64,000 nucleotides of DNA from Actinomycetes bacterium (GCA_021794835.1 JAJYQA010000009.1:57225-121224); one strand, 5' to 3'; shown: positions 18,252-26,272, counted from the first letter of the stretch. Notes: generated by a model from the sequence alone, not told the origin. Numbers and translations are program-made.

Positions 18252-21200
18252 TTAAGTATCAACGCCATCCTCTTTTAAATTGGTTACATATCCGTCACTA
18301 TTGCCGCTTAAGCCTATTGTAAGAACGACCATATCGTCAAGTAACTTGCCGCCAGTATAACTCACAATGTAATCGAAAATTAGCTGCGGCATCCGACTTA
18401 TCTCTTCAGCTTCTAGACCCTCAACGAAGCTGATTAGCCGGTCTTCACCAAACAACTCGTTGTTATTGGCAGACCGCGCTTCAATAATCCCATCGGTGTA
18501 TAAAACTAAAATGTCGCCTTTTTCGAGCGTTGCCTCTCTCTCATCATAGTCAAGGCCAGCAAATACTCCTATTAAAGGTGACTCTGTGGTAAGCAACATC
18601 GTATCATATGCTTCCTTGATTAATATTGCCGGAGGATGCCCCGCGTTGCAATAAGCTACACGCCCCGTCTCGGTGTCAAGAATGCCGAAGAATAAAGTAA
18701 TAAAGTTAGACTCGGGTGAAGACTTTACTACCAAATCATTGGTCTTTGCCACAACTAAAGCCGGGGAATTTTCATCCTGTGCATGGGCCCTGATTGTATT
18801 TTTTACAAAGGAAGTCATTGCCGATGCCTCTATACCTTTACCAGAAACATCCCCAACTATGATACCAACTTTACCTGGCTCGATTTCGAATAAATCATAG
18901 AAGTCTCCGCCGACTTTTGCAGCCTCGGTTGCCGAGCGGTAAAGGAAACCAAAATCTACACCCTCAACGTACCCCGGTAGAGTAAGAATTGCCTCTTGCA
19001 AAGTATCGGCAATATTTCTCTCAGCTGCATAAAGCTTTGCACTTTCAAGAGCAAATGAAACCGACGCCGCAAGCTTTTTGGCAAAGTCAACCTTGTCGCT
19101 AGTAAAGGCAACCGGAGCTGATGTGTAAACAAAGCAGATTGTGCCAATAGATTCGTCCTTAACGATTAACGGCACCGTCATGACTGAGCGAACACCATGC
19201 ACCTCTGTAAGCTGCCAGTCGTATTCCTTGCTACTAGAGGTATCATTGATAATAGTTGGCTTTTTTGTTTTTAATGCTTGTATTACGTTATTTACTTCCT
19301 CGCTACGAAACGCTTTATTGATTAGCGTTTCTGATAGGCCGTGAACATACTGTATAGTCCAAACGTCATCCTCATATAAACCTATCACAGATCCATCGCA
19401 GTCTATTGCCCTAGCTGCTTCAACCACCACGCTCTGCAATATCTCATCGATATTAAATGTGGAGCTTATAGCAGTGTTGATATCGTTCAAGGCATCGCTT
19501 AGCTGCTTGGATCTTACAGCTTCCGTTACGTCAACCAGCGAAAGAACCAGTCCGATCGCGTTCCCTGCAATGCCTTTTATGGGGGTTAGTGTCCAATCCC
19601 AGTAAGTTACCCCTCTCCAAGGTTGGTCAGCAAACAGAAAAGGCTTGGCTTTAAACTCAACGGGTTCTCCCGCATCTCTAACCCTCTTGAAAATGGCCTC
19701 ATTTTCCTCATCTGGGAAAAGGTCGAAATGGTTTTTGCCGATGAGTTCTTCTTCGGTATGACCCGAGCCTTCAGCATAGGCCGAGTTAACCATGATAAAG
19801 TTAAATTTGGGATCAAGATAGGCAACATGAGCGTTCGTGCTTTCCATAATTGTCTCTAGCTGACTTCGCTCTATACTAAGCCTGTCCAGTAGCTGCTTTC
19901 TCTCTTCCTCCGCGTGTCTCTCTTCGGTAACATCTCTAAACACCAAAACTGTACCGAGGATTTTCCCCTCGCTGTTTCTAATTGGCGCACAGCTGTCGGC
20001 AATGCTTACGCCAGTACCGTCTTTTGCTATTAGCGCAGTATGGTTGGCAAGCCCGACGATAAGACCACTTCTTAACGCTCTGGCGACAGGATCATCGGCA
20101 GGTCTTCTGGTCTCTTCATTTACAATGTTAAATACCTCAGGAAGAGGCTTACCGAAAGCCTCTTCCTGAGTCCAGCCGGTTAGATACTCTGCAACTGGGT
20201 TAAGTAGTATTACTCTAGCTTCGGTATCGGTTGCAATCACGCCATCGCCAATGCTGCTTAACGTCACGGCAAGGCGCTCGTGCTCTGTATCCAGAGCTCT
20301 TTCTGCTTTTAGGCGTTCATCAAAGAGGCGTGCATTCTCAAGAGATATGGCCACTTGCGAGCCAAACGTTTCAAATAACTCCATCCTGCGCCCACCAGAT
20401 ACCCAGGTACGAGTATCTGGTGAAAACAATCCAAGGACTCCAAAAGGTCTGCCGCCAATAATTAAAGGCACCATAGCGGCAGATTTAATACCATAATGGA
20501 CATATCTTTCTTTTTGGATTGCTATCCGTTCAGATTTTATATCCTGAGTAATTATCGGATTTCCTGTCTTAAAAACCGTTCCAATGATACCCTCACCCGG
20601 TCGAAGCTTAAGCTTGGATAACTCCTCGGCACCTAACCCGTTCCAAAAGAGAGACTCAAGATATCCGGTCTCTTCGTCGAATATAAAAACCCATACTGCC
20701 AACGCCTCAAAAAGCTGCTTGGCTGAACTAATAATAGTGTTTTTAACGCGCTCCAACTCAAGAGAACTTGATAGCATCCCTGCGGTCTCTGTGATATCTG
20801 ATAGACCCTCAACATATCCTTTAAGATTAATCCTAGCCTCATTGAGCGAGCGTGCGACATCTTCAATTTCATCACCGGTTGAAAGTATGACCGGTTCGTC
20901 AAAACGACCTTCTCCAACTAATCTTGCACTATTAACAAGGCTCTCAAGTGAGCTTATGATATGCCTTGCGATAAAAACCACTATGGTAAGCGCAATCAGT
21001 AAAATAGCAATTGTTGCCAGTGCATTGGCAAGAATATCCTGCTTGATCGGTGCCAATACCTCCTGGACTCTAATATCAGACCCGGCAGCCCATCCAAAAT
21101 CTCTGATCGGGACTTCGGCCACTAATCTTACCTCTCCGTTGCCAGGGAAAACAAAGTTGTCAGCCGTTGCAATTGACCCGGAGAGAGCGCTCTTCACAAA

Positions 21201-21860
21201 ACCGTATTTACCCCAATACGGCTTAGTTATAGGTAGATTTGGAATATCGCTTTGAAAGACCAGGTGTCCGTTGGCATCGATGATATTTACTTCCCCCGAT
21301 GGAATAGCAACTTGTAACATGCTATCCAGTCTTGTAACGTCGATAAAAGATCCGACAACCCCATGGACAGTTCCATCATCTCCCCTTATTACCTGCGTAA
21401 TGTAAAAGCCGGTAATATCCCGGGTTTTTGAGACCGGCTCTATCCCGGTTTGCCTATAGCCCGAAATAACCGACTTAAAGGCCTCGTGTTTGGCAAGGTT
21501 CTGCCCAACCAAATGGACATCGGTAGAGGCAATAACAGTGCCCGTAGAATCGGTGTAAACTGCATAACCGATAGGATAATCATTGAGTAGTTTCCCAAGG
21601 GATAATGCTGCCCGTGGCGGTGGGTAATTGTTCTCGGTGATCGCCTGGCCGGTAAACCTCATCGATCTGCTAAGCTCATTGGTAAACAGGATAAAGTTTG
21701 CCGCGGTTATCTTGGCAACTTCGGTGCGCTCTGCCAGTGCTCTATCGACACTTAACTGATACCTGTTTAAGTAGTCATAGCCAATAACAACTATCAACGG
21801 AATTGCAATAATTAGGTAAAGTATTATCAGTTTTTGGCTGATACCTAATCTTCTCTTCAC
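18252..21860 (-). CDS. Membrane sensor phosphatase: Cache-HAMP-GAF-PAS-PAS-GAF-SpoIIE
   Basis: A 1202-residue sensor. A transmembrane helix near residues 10-28 and another near 283-303 enclose an extracellular double-Cache-like domain. HAMP follows (about 305-360), then a GAF domain, two PAS domains (SIGDGVIATDTEARVILLNP; AYLDPKFNFIMVNSAY), a second GAF and a C-terminal SpoIIE/PP2C domain with GGDFYDLF, GDVSGKGIEA and ILVLYTDGIIEA carrying the metal-binding Asp residues. Such proteins dephosphorylate STAS anti-anti-sigma proteins in partner-switching pathways. A STAS gene lies immediately upstream. The ligand is unknown. Confidence 0.9.
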   Translation of the reverse strand: MKRRLGISQKLIILYLIIAIPLIVVIGYDYLNRYQLSVDRALAERTEVAKITAANFILFTNELSRSMRFTGQAITENNYPPPRAALSLGKLLNDYPIGYAVYTDSTGTVIASTDVHLVGQNLAKHEAFKSVISGYRQTGIEPVSKTRDITGFYITQVIRGDDGTVHGVVGSFIDVTRLDSMLQVAIPSGEVNIIDANGHLVFQSDIPNLPITKPYWGKYGFVKSALSGSIATADNFVFPGNGEVRLVAEVPIRDFGWAAGSDIRVQEVLAPIKQDILANALATIAILLIALTIVVFIARHIISSLESLVNSARLVGEGRFDEPVILSTGDEIEDVARSLNEARINLKGYVEGLSDITETAGMLSSSLELERVKNTIISSAKQLFEALAVWVFIFDEETGYLESLFWNGLGAEELSKLKLRPGEGIIGTVFKTGNPIITQDIKSERIAIQKERYVHYGIKSAAMVPLIIGGRPFGVLGLFSPDTRTWVSGGRRMELFETFGSQVAISLENARLFDERLKAERALDTEHERLAVTLSSIGDGVIATDTEARVILLNPVAEYLTGWTQEEAFGKPLPEVFNIVNEETRRPADDPVARALRSGLIVGLANHTALIAKDGTGVSIADSCAPIRNSEGKILGTVLVFRDVTEERHAEEERKQLLDRLSIERSQLETIMESTNAHVAYLDPKFNFIMVNSAYAEGSGHTEEELIGKNHFDLFPDEENEAIFKRVRDAGEPVEFKAKPFLFADQPWRGVTYWDWTLTPIKGIAGNAIGLVLSLVDVTEAVRSKQLSDALNDINTAISSTFNIDEILQSVVVEAARAIDCDGSVIGLYEDDVWTIQYVHGLSETLINKAFRSEEVNNVIQALKTKKPTIINDTSSSKEYDWQLTEVHGVRSVMTVPLIVKDESIGTICFVYTSAPVAFTSDKVDFAKKLAASVSFALESAKLYAAERNIADTLQEAILTLPGYVEGVDFGFLYRSATEAAKVGGDFYDLFEIEPGKVGIIVGDVSGKGIEASAMTSFVKNTIRAHAQDENSPALVVAKTNDLVVKSSPESNFITLFFGILDTETGRVAYCNAGHPPAILIKEAYDTMLLTTESPLIGVFAGLDYDEREATLEKGDILVLYTDGIIEARSANNNELFGEDRLISFVEGLEAEEISRMPQLIFDYIVSYTGGKLLDDMVVLTIGLSGNSDGYVTNLKEDGVDT

Positions 21861-22077
21861 TTGTGAGGTCCTTCCATAAAGTGTTCAGTGGGTGACCGTT
21901 GTTAACCTTGGTTAATAACTACACCATCGCTTACACTACTAAAATTTTACCATATAAAAGCAGCAATACCAGATTATGTTAACTACCATATAAAAATATT
22001 TTACATAGAAGGCCTTGGCTACTTATACAAATAAGGGGATGTACAAGCAAGAGCGGTTTGACTTAACAACAGAATAA

Positions 22078-22440
22078 CTATCCTTTAGATAGCGAGAACT
22101 CGGCTTCCGAAATCGATTTAAATATCTCGATTCCTGAACGGTTAAAAACGCCGAGGTTAATGAGCTTTCTGATGAGATAGTTACTCTGGCCGATAACTAC
22201 AGCTATGCGCGCTTCTGGTTGTTTCTCCTTGAGCTTGTTGTGATATGCAATAAGAAAACCAATACCCGAACTATCCAGAAGTGAACAAGATGTTAGGTCA
22301 ACAATCAATCGTTTTGGCAGAATTTCAAGCGCTTCAGCGAGAAAATTATCTACTTGCCTTTGCTTATTGGCAAAAATACACTCACCAGAGAAGGTTAACA
22401 CATATATGCCGGATATCCCTTCCCTTAGATTCATATTCAC
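22078..22440 (-). CDS. STAS-domain anti-sigma factor antagonist
   Basis: A 120-residue STAS protein of the SpoIIAA/RsbV type. LLDSSGIGFLIAYHNKL contains the Asp-Ser-Ser-Gly motif whose serine is the usual phosphorylation site. In the family, the unphosphorylated form binds an RsbW/SpoIIAB kinase and frees a sigma factor. It is about 220 bases upstream of the large SpoIIE phosphatase on the same strand, so the two probably work together. No RsbW kinase or sigma gene is in the window, so the output is unknown. Confidence 0.88.
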   Translation of the reverse strand: MNMNLREGISGIYVLTFSGECIFANKQRQVDNFLAEALEILPKRLIVDLTSCSLLDSSGIGFLIAYHNKLKEKQPEARIAVVIGQSNYLIRKLINLGVFNRSGIEIFKSISEAEFSLSKG

Positions 22441-22530
22441 AATATTTAAATCACTCCAGGTCGACTCACGGATATATTTTTCTATACCCTACTCAAAAAG
22501 GTCGAAACGCTATGAAATGGATTTAGAGGC

Positions 22531-22580
22531 AAAAAATGGAAATTAAATAGCCAGCTTTATAGGCTGGCTATTTAATTTCC
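22531..22580 (-). terminator. Terminator downstream of tRNA-Val
   Basis: A nearly perfect hairpin with 18-base arms (GGAAATTAAATAGCCAGC and complement, 22538-22580) is followed on the minus strand by ATTTTTT. It is about 20 bases past the tRNA-Val 3-prime end and is the likely end of the tRNA transcript. The extended AT part of the stem would also work in the other direction. Confidence 0.8.
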
Positions 22581-22601
22581 TACACAATCTAATTTTTCGG
22601 G

Positions 22602-22673
22602 TGGGCGCTAGAGGATTTGAACCTCTGGCCCCTTCCGCGTCAAGGAAGTGCTCTCCCCCTGAGCTAAGCGCCC
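22602..22673 (-). tRNA. tRNA-Val (GAC)
   Basis: The minus strand gives a complete cloverleaf: acceptor GGGCGCT with AGCGCCC, D-arm TAGCTCAGGGGGAGAGC, anticodon arm CTTCC-TTGACGC-GGAAG with anticodon GAC, and T-arm AGAGG-TTCAAAT-CCTCT. The discriminator is A, followed by CCG, so CCA is not encoded. It is first from the left of a group of three tRNA genes. Confidence 0.96.
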
Positions 22674-22737
22674 TAATTTGAACTTTTCACGCAATACATT
22701 ATACAAAGAAGCCTTTGTTTTGCACAGCGAAAAACGG

Positions 22738-22809
22738 AGGCGACGACCGGAGTCGAACCGGTGTACATGGTTTTGCAGACCATTGCCTAAGCCACTCGGC
22801 CACGTCGCC
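22738..22809 (-). tRNA. tRNA-Cys (GCA)
   Basis: Acceptor GGCGACG with CGTCGCC, anticodon arm ATGGT-CTGCAAA-ACCAT with anticodon GCA, and T-arm CCGG-TTCGACT-CCGG. The discriminator is U, as usual for tRNA-Cys, followed by CCG, so CCA is added after transcription. It is on the same strand as tRNA-Val and 64 bases upstream of it. Confidence 0.96.
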
Positions 22810-22869
22810 CTAATCGTGTAACATTGTAGCAGGTCTTTAGTGGCAATTCAATCTGGTTTCTACCCTCTA

Positions 22870-22909
22870 GAAAAAGATAAGGCGGCCTTTAACCGCCTTA
22901 TCTTTTTAT
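22870..22909 (-). terminator. Bidirectional terminator after tRNA-Gly
   Basis: AAGATAAGGCGG and CCGCCTTATCTT form a 12-base stem flanked by A-rich and T-rich runs, so it can end transcription on both strands. It lies four bases past tRNA-Gly on the minus strand, separating it from tRNA-Cys. Confidence 0.8.
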
Positions 22910-22912
22910 TTG

Positions 22913-22985
22913 AGCGGATGACGAGACTCGAACTCGCGACCCCAACCTTGGCAAGGTTGTGCTCTACCAACTGAGCTACATCCGC
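22913..22985 (-). tRNA. tRNA-Gly (GCC)
   Basis: Acceptor GCGGATG with CATCCGC, D-arm TAGCTCAGTTGGTAGAGC, anticodon arm CAACC-TTGCCAA-GGTTG with anticodon GCC, and T-arm CGAG-TTCGAGT-CTCG. The discriminator is U. The next bases are CAA, so CCA is not encoded. Confidence 0.96.
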
Positions 22986-23239
22986 AAGCTGTGGAAAAAT
23001 TTTACCATGTCTTTTTAATTTCTGCAAATGCCATAACTACATAAAACCTACTACATGATTTAAAATGTTAGAATTGTATTAGGATTGCCTGGTAATCGCT
23101 AGATATAGTTTATAATGCTCGTTTACTGGGAAATAACCACTATGGGTATGGCTAAAAATACCAGCATTTCTTAAAATTTGTGGGTCTGGGCATCATAACC
23201 GGTGTCTCGGGCAACGACCCTGCCAGAATCTCAATTAAC

Positions 23240-23521
23240 TTACTGCAGGTGTCTTACATATTGTTCAAATAGGGCGATAGCCGACTCAATGCTCTCGCCG
23301 GGAGACTTCAAAACGGATTCTTTTTCGACGCAATCACGAATAACACTGCCTAGTATTATCTCACCAACCCGCTGAAACGCCCCTTTTGCTGCAGCGAACT
23401 GTGTGAGCACGCTTTCACAGTCCTCACCGTTTGCAACTAACCGCTGGAGACCCCTTAATTGCCCCTCGAGTCTCTTAAGCCGCGTAATAATCCGCCTGGC
23501 CTCTTCTTCGCGATCGTACAT
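23240..23521 (-). CDS. CsoR/RcnR-family repressor with CstR-like cysteine pair
   Basis: A 93-residue all-helical repressor of the CsoR/RcnR family (RITRLKRLEGQLRGLQRL-type helix, then GEDCESVLTQFAAAKGAFQR). Cys35 and Cys64 are 29 residues apart, the same spacing as the two persulfide-sensing cysteines of CstR. The His expected four residues before the second Cys in copper-sensing CsoR is Val60 here, and RcnR-type metal ligands are missing. I infer a persulfide/polysulfide sensor, not a copper sensor. It follows the UGA-interrupted thioredoxin gene by 31 bases. The start is ATG; the leader GGGGGTATAGCA overlaps half of a CsoR-type operator. Confidence 0.87.
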   Translation of the reverse strand: MYDREEEARRIITRLKRLEGQLRGLQRLVANGEDCESVLTQFAAAKGAFQRVGEIILGSVIRDCVEKESVLKSPGESIESAIALFEQYVRHLQ

Positions 23522-23552
23522 TGCTATACCCCCACAACTTTATAATAGAATT

Positions 23553-23984
23553 TTACTCAGTAATCTTCTTTATATTTTGTTCTATAGTGGCTTTATCGGT
23601 AGCACCTACTATTTTATCAACAACAGAACCATCTTTGCCAATAAAGATCAATGTGGGAATATAGAGTATGCCGTATCTGTTGGCAATATCAGAATTTGCG
23701 TTGCTCCCGACGTCATAAAATTCAAAAGGTACTTTACCTGAATCTTCGGCCTTAACCTGCTCAACTAGCGGTTTCATTTGCCGACAGACTGGTCAGTAAT
23801 CCGCATGGAAAAATAATACCTTGGGACCAAGCGAGGACGTCTGTTTAGCTTGCTGGCCTGCGGAGTTCCCCAAGTCCGCTGATGAGCCACCCGAGCGGCC
23901 TAAAAATCCCACAACTAACACAAATACAAGGCCAACTAGGACCACGATGCCAAGAACTTTTAAAATAGTCTTTCTTTCAGCCAA
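23553..23984 (-). CDS. Membrane-anchored thioredoxin-like protein, candidate selenoprotein (UxxC)
   Basis: One reading frame of 143 codons is interrupted by a single TGA at 23793-23795. Upstream, a TTG start (after AAAAGGAAAT) gives an N-terminal membrane anchor (LGIVVLVGLVFVLVVGFLG), a Gly/Ser linker and the first thioredoxin strand KVLFFHADY. Downstream the frame continues PVCRQMKPLVEQ and ends with the cis-proline segment YIPTLIFIGKDG. The TGA stands exactly where the first Cys of the CxxC motif belongs, giving U64-P-V-C67. I infer selenocysteine. The alternative is a pseudogene or sequencing error; both halves remain intact in family features. It lies just upstream of the CstR-like repressor. 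Confidence 0.7.
23765..23787 (-). promoter_or_regulatory. Possible SECIS stem after the UGA of the thioredoxin-like gene
   Basis: Six to 28 bases after the UGA, CUG-U-CGG pairs with CCG-C-UAG around the nine-base loop CAAAUGAAA. The position fits a bacterial SECIS, but the stem has a U/C mismatch and a G-U pair, and G is not at the start of the loop. This is a weaker candidate than the one at 57538-57560. Confidence 0.35.
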
Positions 23985-24107
23985 GATTATTTCCTTTTGG
24001 CAGATAATTCCACAAAAATAATGACAAAAATAATGACTTATTATACTTTATAATATAACATTTAACCGATACCAGGTATAGTATAAACAGGTTTGGATGC
24101 GCCAAAA

Positions 24108-24151
24108 TGTCAAGATGCCAAGGGTTTTTATTTGATTTTGGCATCTTGACA
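24108..24151 (-). terminator. 14-base inverted repeat downstream of trxA-fmdB
   Basis: TGTCAAGATGCCAA and TTGGCATCTTGACA are perfect arms around a 16-base AT-rich loop, with TTTTGG next on the minus strand. It lies about 115 bases past the FmdB-like gene and probably ends that transcript. Two further small palindromes (24181-24198 and 24238-24254) lie between; their role is unclear. Confidence 0.5.
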
Positions 24152-24266
24152 CAAACTTGCTTTATTATCACATAGAATTGGCCCTCTGATGAGGGCCCGT
24201 AAGTCTCTATCCCCGTAAGCACGGCATCTACGGTATCGGGCCGCCGGCCCGACCTCACTAAAATCC

Positions 24267-24491
24267 TCAGCCACCGGTAGAACAGCCGCCGGAGGAATAA
24301 CCGCCTGAATAACCCCCTGAGCTTCCTCCGGATGTACGTCCCGGTGTATAGCCATAGAAGTCACGGTATACCTGCCTTACGTTATCACCACCACAGCTAG
24401 GACATACCTTATCTGTATCACGAATCATCCTCATTAAGAAGAATTCGAAATCTTTGCCACAATCGTCACAAGCAAATTGATATGTTGGCAT
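24267..24491 (-). CDS. FmdB-family zinc ribbon protein
   Basis: A 74-residue FmdB/CxxC_CxxC_SSSS-type small regulatory-like protein. MPTYQFACDDCGKDFEFF and KVCPSCGGDNVRQVYRDF show two CxxC knuckles for one zinc. The tail is a Gly/Ser-rich segment (GGSSGGYSGGYSSGG) with a last Cys. The function of the family is not settled. It lies 11 bases downstream of trxA and is therefore probably in the same operon under the CsoR-type operator. Confidence 0.88.
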   Translation of the reverse strand: MPTYQFACDDCGKDFEFFLMRMIRDTDKVCPSCGGDNVRQVYRDFYGYTPGRTSGGSSGGYSGGYSSGGCSTGG

Positions 24492-24502
24492 TTATTTCTC
24501 CC

Positions 24503-24823
24503 CTAAAGACCAAATTGACGAATAATTTCTTCCTTTGGCACAGCACCAATAATTTGGCCTGCAACCTGGCCATTCCTAAAGAATAGGAGGGTTGGTATGC
24601 TCATTATGCCGAATTTCCCGGCCCATTCGCGATGGTCGTCGACGTTAAGCTTGGCGATCTTCACCTTGCCGTTGTACTCACCTGCGATTTCTTCAAGCCT
24701 TGGTGCAATTAGCTTGCACGGTCCGCACCACGGAGCCCAGAAATCAACTATAACCGGTGTATCGGACCTCAACACTTCGGTATCAAATTGAGCATCACCT
24801 ATATGAACGATATTTTCTGACAT
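24503..24823 (-). CDS. trxA: Thioredoxin
   Basis: A 106-residue thioredoxin with the standard active site FWAPWCGPCKLIAP, then AGKFGIMSIPTLLFF with the cis-proline. The ATG at 24823 is chosen because it gives the usual thioredoxin length and has GGAGTG upstream; the frame is open 21 codons further but crosses the operator. It reduces protein disulfides and is re-reduced by thioredoxin reductase (candidate at 35616-36527). Its promoter contains a CsoR-type palindrome exactly between the -35 and -10 boxes, so it is probably repressed by the nearby CstR-like protein. Confidence 0.95.
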   Translation of the reverse strand: MSENIVHIGDAQFDTEVLRSDTPVIVDFWAPWCGPCKLIAPRLEEIAGEYNGKVKIAKLNVDDHREWAGKFGIMSIPTLLFFRNGQVAGQIIGAVPKEEIIRQFGL

Positions 24824-24848
24824 CAACCAATCACTCCTTTTATCATTA

Positions 24849-24877
24849 TTTATACCCCCCAGGGGTATAAATGTCAA
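24849..24877 (-). promoter_or_regulatory. trxA promoter with embedded CsoR/CstR-type operator
   Basis: On the minus strand TTGACA (24872-24877), a 17-base spacer and TATAAA (24849-24854) form a strong sigma-A-type promoter. The spacer and -10 carry the palindrome TATACCCC-CCA-GGGGTATA (read on the plus strand, 24851-24869). It resembles the ATACCC...GGGTAT operators of CsoR-family repressors. A bound repressor would cover the -10 box. Confidence 0.82.
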
Positions 24878-24936
24878 CAGTAACAAAAACTTTTATTGGG
24901 AAATGATAAAAATCGAACTAAGTTTAGCAAAAACCT

Positions 24937-25491
24937 TTAGCCAAGTCCACTGCCGACTTGCCCTAGCTTTCGACCAATTGACCAATATGAACCTGCTGCA
25001 TACGAAACCGGCCTTAGCTCTTCAATGTTTATCTTATCTCCATCTAAAACCGATTCGTCAACATGGGTTGCGAGAGTCCGTCCGATATAAAGATCGTGTG
25101 AGCCAAGGCGTATTATGTTTTGGACCCTACATTCGATGCTGATAGCAGCCTCAAGGATGGTCGGTGCTTTAACCTCCTTGGCCGGGTGCGGTGTAAGCCT
25201 TACCTCTTCGAACTTGTCGGTGTCCCGACCAGATATGCTGCCCAGACGGTCCATCTCTTTTACAAAGCCCTCTTGCATAACGTTTACCGTAAACTCACCA
25301 TTGTCCTCGATCAACTCATGTGAATAGCTACCAGCAACAATTCCCACGCCGATATACAGTGGATCAGTGCAGAGAACGCCTATCCAGGAAGCGGTAAAAA
25401 CATCGGGTACATTGTTCTTGTTTGCCACAGTTACAAGGGTCAACGGAAGCGGCATCAACCCAACTATGCCAGAAACGAGCTTTTTCGCCAT
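24937..25491 (-). CDS. Flavin reductase family protein (FMN-binding)
   Basis: A 184-residue protein of the flavin reductase-like split-barrel family. The pattern LVTVANKNNVPDVFTASWIGV at the start and YIGVGIVAGSYSHELIEDNGEFTVNV in the middle are typical FMN-binding parts. It may use NAD(P)H to reduce flavin or act as an electron-transfer flavoprotein; related proteins in anaerobes are found near rubredoxins. It lies divergent in purpose from but on the same strand as trxA, about 60 bases upstream of the trxA promoter. The ATG start follows GGAGGCATAATG. Confidence 0.85.
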   Translation of the reverse strand: MAKKLVSGIVGLMPLPLTLVTVANKNNVPDVFTASWIGVLCTDPLYIGVGIVAGSYSHELIEDNGEFTVNVMQEGFVKEMDRLGSISGRDTDKFEEVRLTPHPAKEVKAPTILEAAISIECRVQNIIRLGSHDLYIGRTLATHVDESVLDGDKINIEELRPVSYAAGSYWSIGRKLGQVGSGLG

Positions 25492-25500
25492 AACATTATG

Positions 25501-25765
25501 CCTCCTGAATCAGATACTGGAAACAAGACCGGTGCTACGCACCTTTCAGATACCAGAAACAAGACCGGGCCTCCGGCCCTTCAGAAACAAGATTGAATCT
25601 ACTCTCTAGACCCTCACATCTGATTTCGGTTCTCTGATTTCTGGTTTCTGTTTTCTAGTTTCCGATTTCTTGTTTCTTGTTTCTGATTTATTCCCCAAAC
25701 GTGCCAAAAAAATACTAGAACCGCTAATACAAAAGCTGGCTTTCTCCTGACTCCTGGCTCCTGAT
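25501..25765. repeat. Stuttering word-repeat spacer
   Basis: About 265 bases made of near-tandem variants of CAGATACTGGAAACAAGAC, then GATTTCTGGTTTCTG and finally GACTCCTGGCTCCTG. Read on the minus strand the frame gives KSETRNKKSETRKQKPE, which is not a real protein. No promoter or gene is seen. Similar wording occurs at 12627-12742 and 38860-38895. Confidence 0.65.
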
Positions 25766-26170
25766 TTACAAGAGCCATGTCTCTGCATACTCTTGCGCGA
25801 CTTTATGCAGAAGATGGTCGGCCGTAATAAGTACCGACCTGCTTTTCATTGCCGCTGTGACAAGAACCGCATCATGGGTTCCTATCTTCTTTTCAAATCC
25901 TATGCGTATCGCGTCAACAAGCATTTGTTTTGCATCATTTACAAGCAAGAGTCCATCCTCAAACATTCTGGAGATAGCTGCTGATATTTCCGGTGCGCTT
26001 AGTTTCCCCTTACCATGAAGTACATTTGCGACCTCATGTATCACCGAGCTATCGGTGCCAAGGTCTATCACGCCAGCCTGCATAGACCGGTATAGCTCGT
26101 TTGCTTTTTCAGTGCCTTCCTCATGCGGAAAGAACCATTTCAAGACAACTGATGAATCAACCAGGTACAT
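25766..26170 (-). CDS. PIN-domain protein, VapC-like, without an obvious antitoxin
   Basis: A 134-residue PIN domain. The acidic nuclease residues are visible as Asp5 in MYLVDSSVVLKW, Glu near residue 46 in VIHEVANVL, Asp near 99 in GTHDAVLV and Asp near 117 in LITADHLL. VapC toxins cut tRNA or rRNA. A partner antitoxin is normally the preceding gene, but here only a 25-codon open frame (from about 26233, overlapping the PIN start) follows the cytochrome terminator. It may be an orphan PIN protein or have a worn antitoxin. Confidence 0.85.
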   Translation of the reverse strand: MYLVDSSVVLKWFFPHEEGTEKANELYRSMQAGVIDLGTDSSVIHEVANVLHGKGKLSAPEISAAISRMFEDGLLLVNDAKQMLVDAIRIGFEKKIGTHDAVLVTAAMKSRSVLITADHLLHKVAQEYAETWLL

Positions 26171-26234
26171 GGGTTCTCCGTCCTAATGCTACTGCTTGGC
26201 CAAGTTTTTCCCTTTTTAGAGAACATGTAACCAT

Positions 26235-26272
26235 AAAAAAGCAACCCAACCATACAAGTTTAGTTGGGTTGC
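26235..26272 (-). terminator. Terminator of the cytochrome c gene
   Basis: GCAACCCAAC and GTTGGGTTGC enclose a 12-base loop (26241-26272) and are followed on the minus strand by TTTTTT. It lies 36 bases after the cytochrome c stop and insulates the PIN gene. Confidence 0.88.

Noticed and set aside
20395..20420. Palindrome AGATACCCAGGTACGAGTATC resembling the CsoR-type operator
   Set aside because: It lies inside the coding region of the membrane phosphatase and its arms do not match ATACCC/GGGTAT.
22986..23239. Possible gene in the gap left of the CstR-like gene
   Set aside because: No frame of useful length or ribosome binding site; the region is downstream of the repressor and upstream of tRNA-Gly on the minus strand, so it likely holds a terminator and a tRNA promoter only.
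23553..23795. Two separate small genes instead of one thioredoxin with UGA
   Set aside because: The second part would begin inside the redox motif without a ribosome binding site, and the first would lack the active site; one frame with a recoded UGA explains both halves better.
24128..24364. Minus-strand frame overlapping the FmdB-like gene
   Set aside because: It is a shadow frame across the FmdB gene and the following palindromes; no start site or motif.
25606..25788. Frame reading KSETRNKKSETRKQKPE
   Set aside because: This text is the direct translation of stuttering repeat DNA and overlaps the spacer; not a gene.
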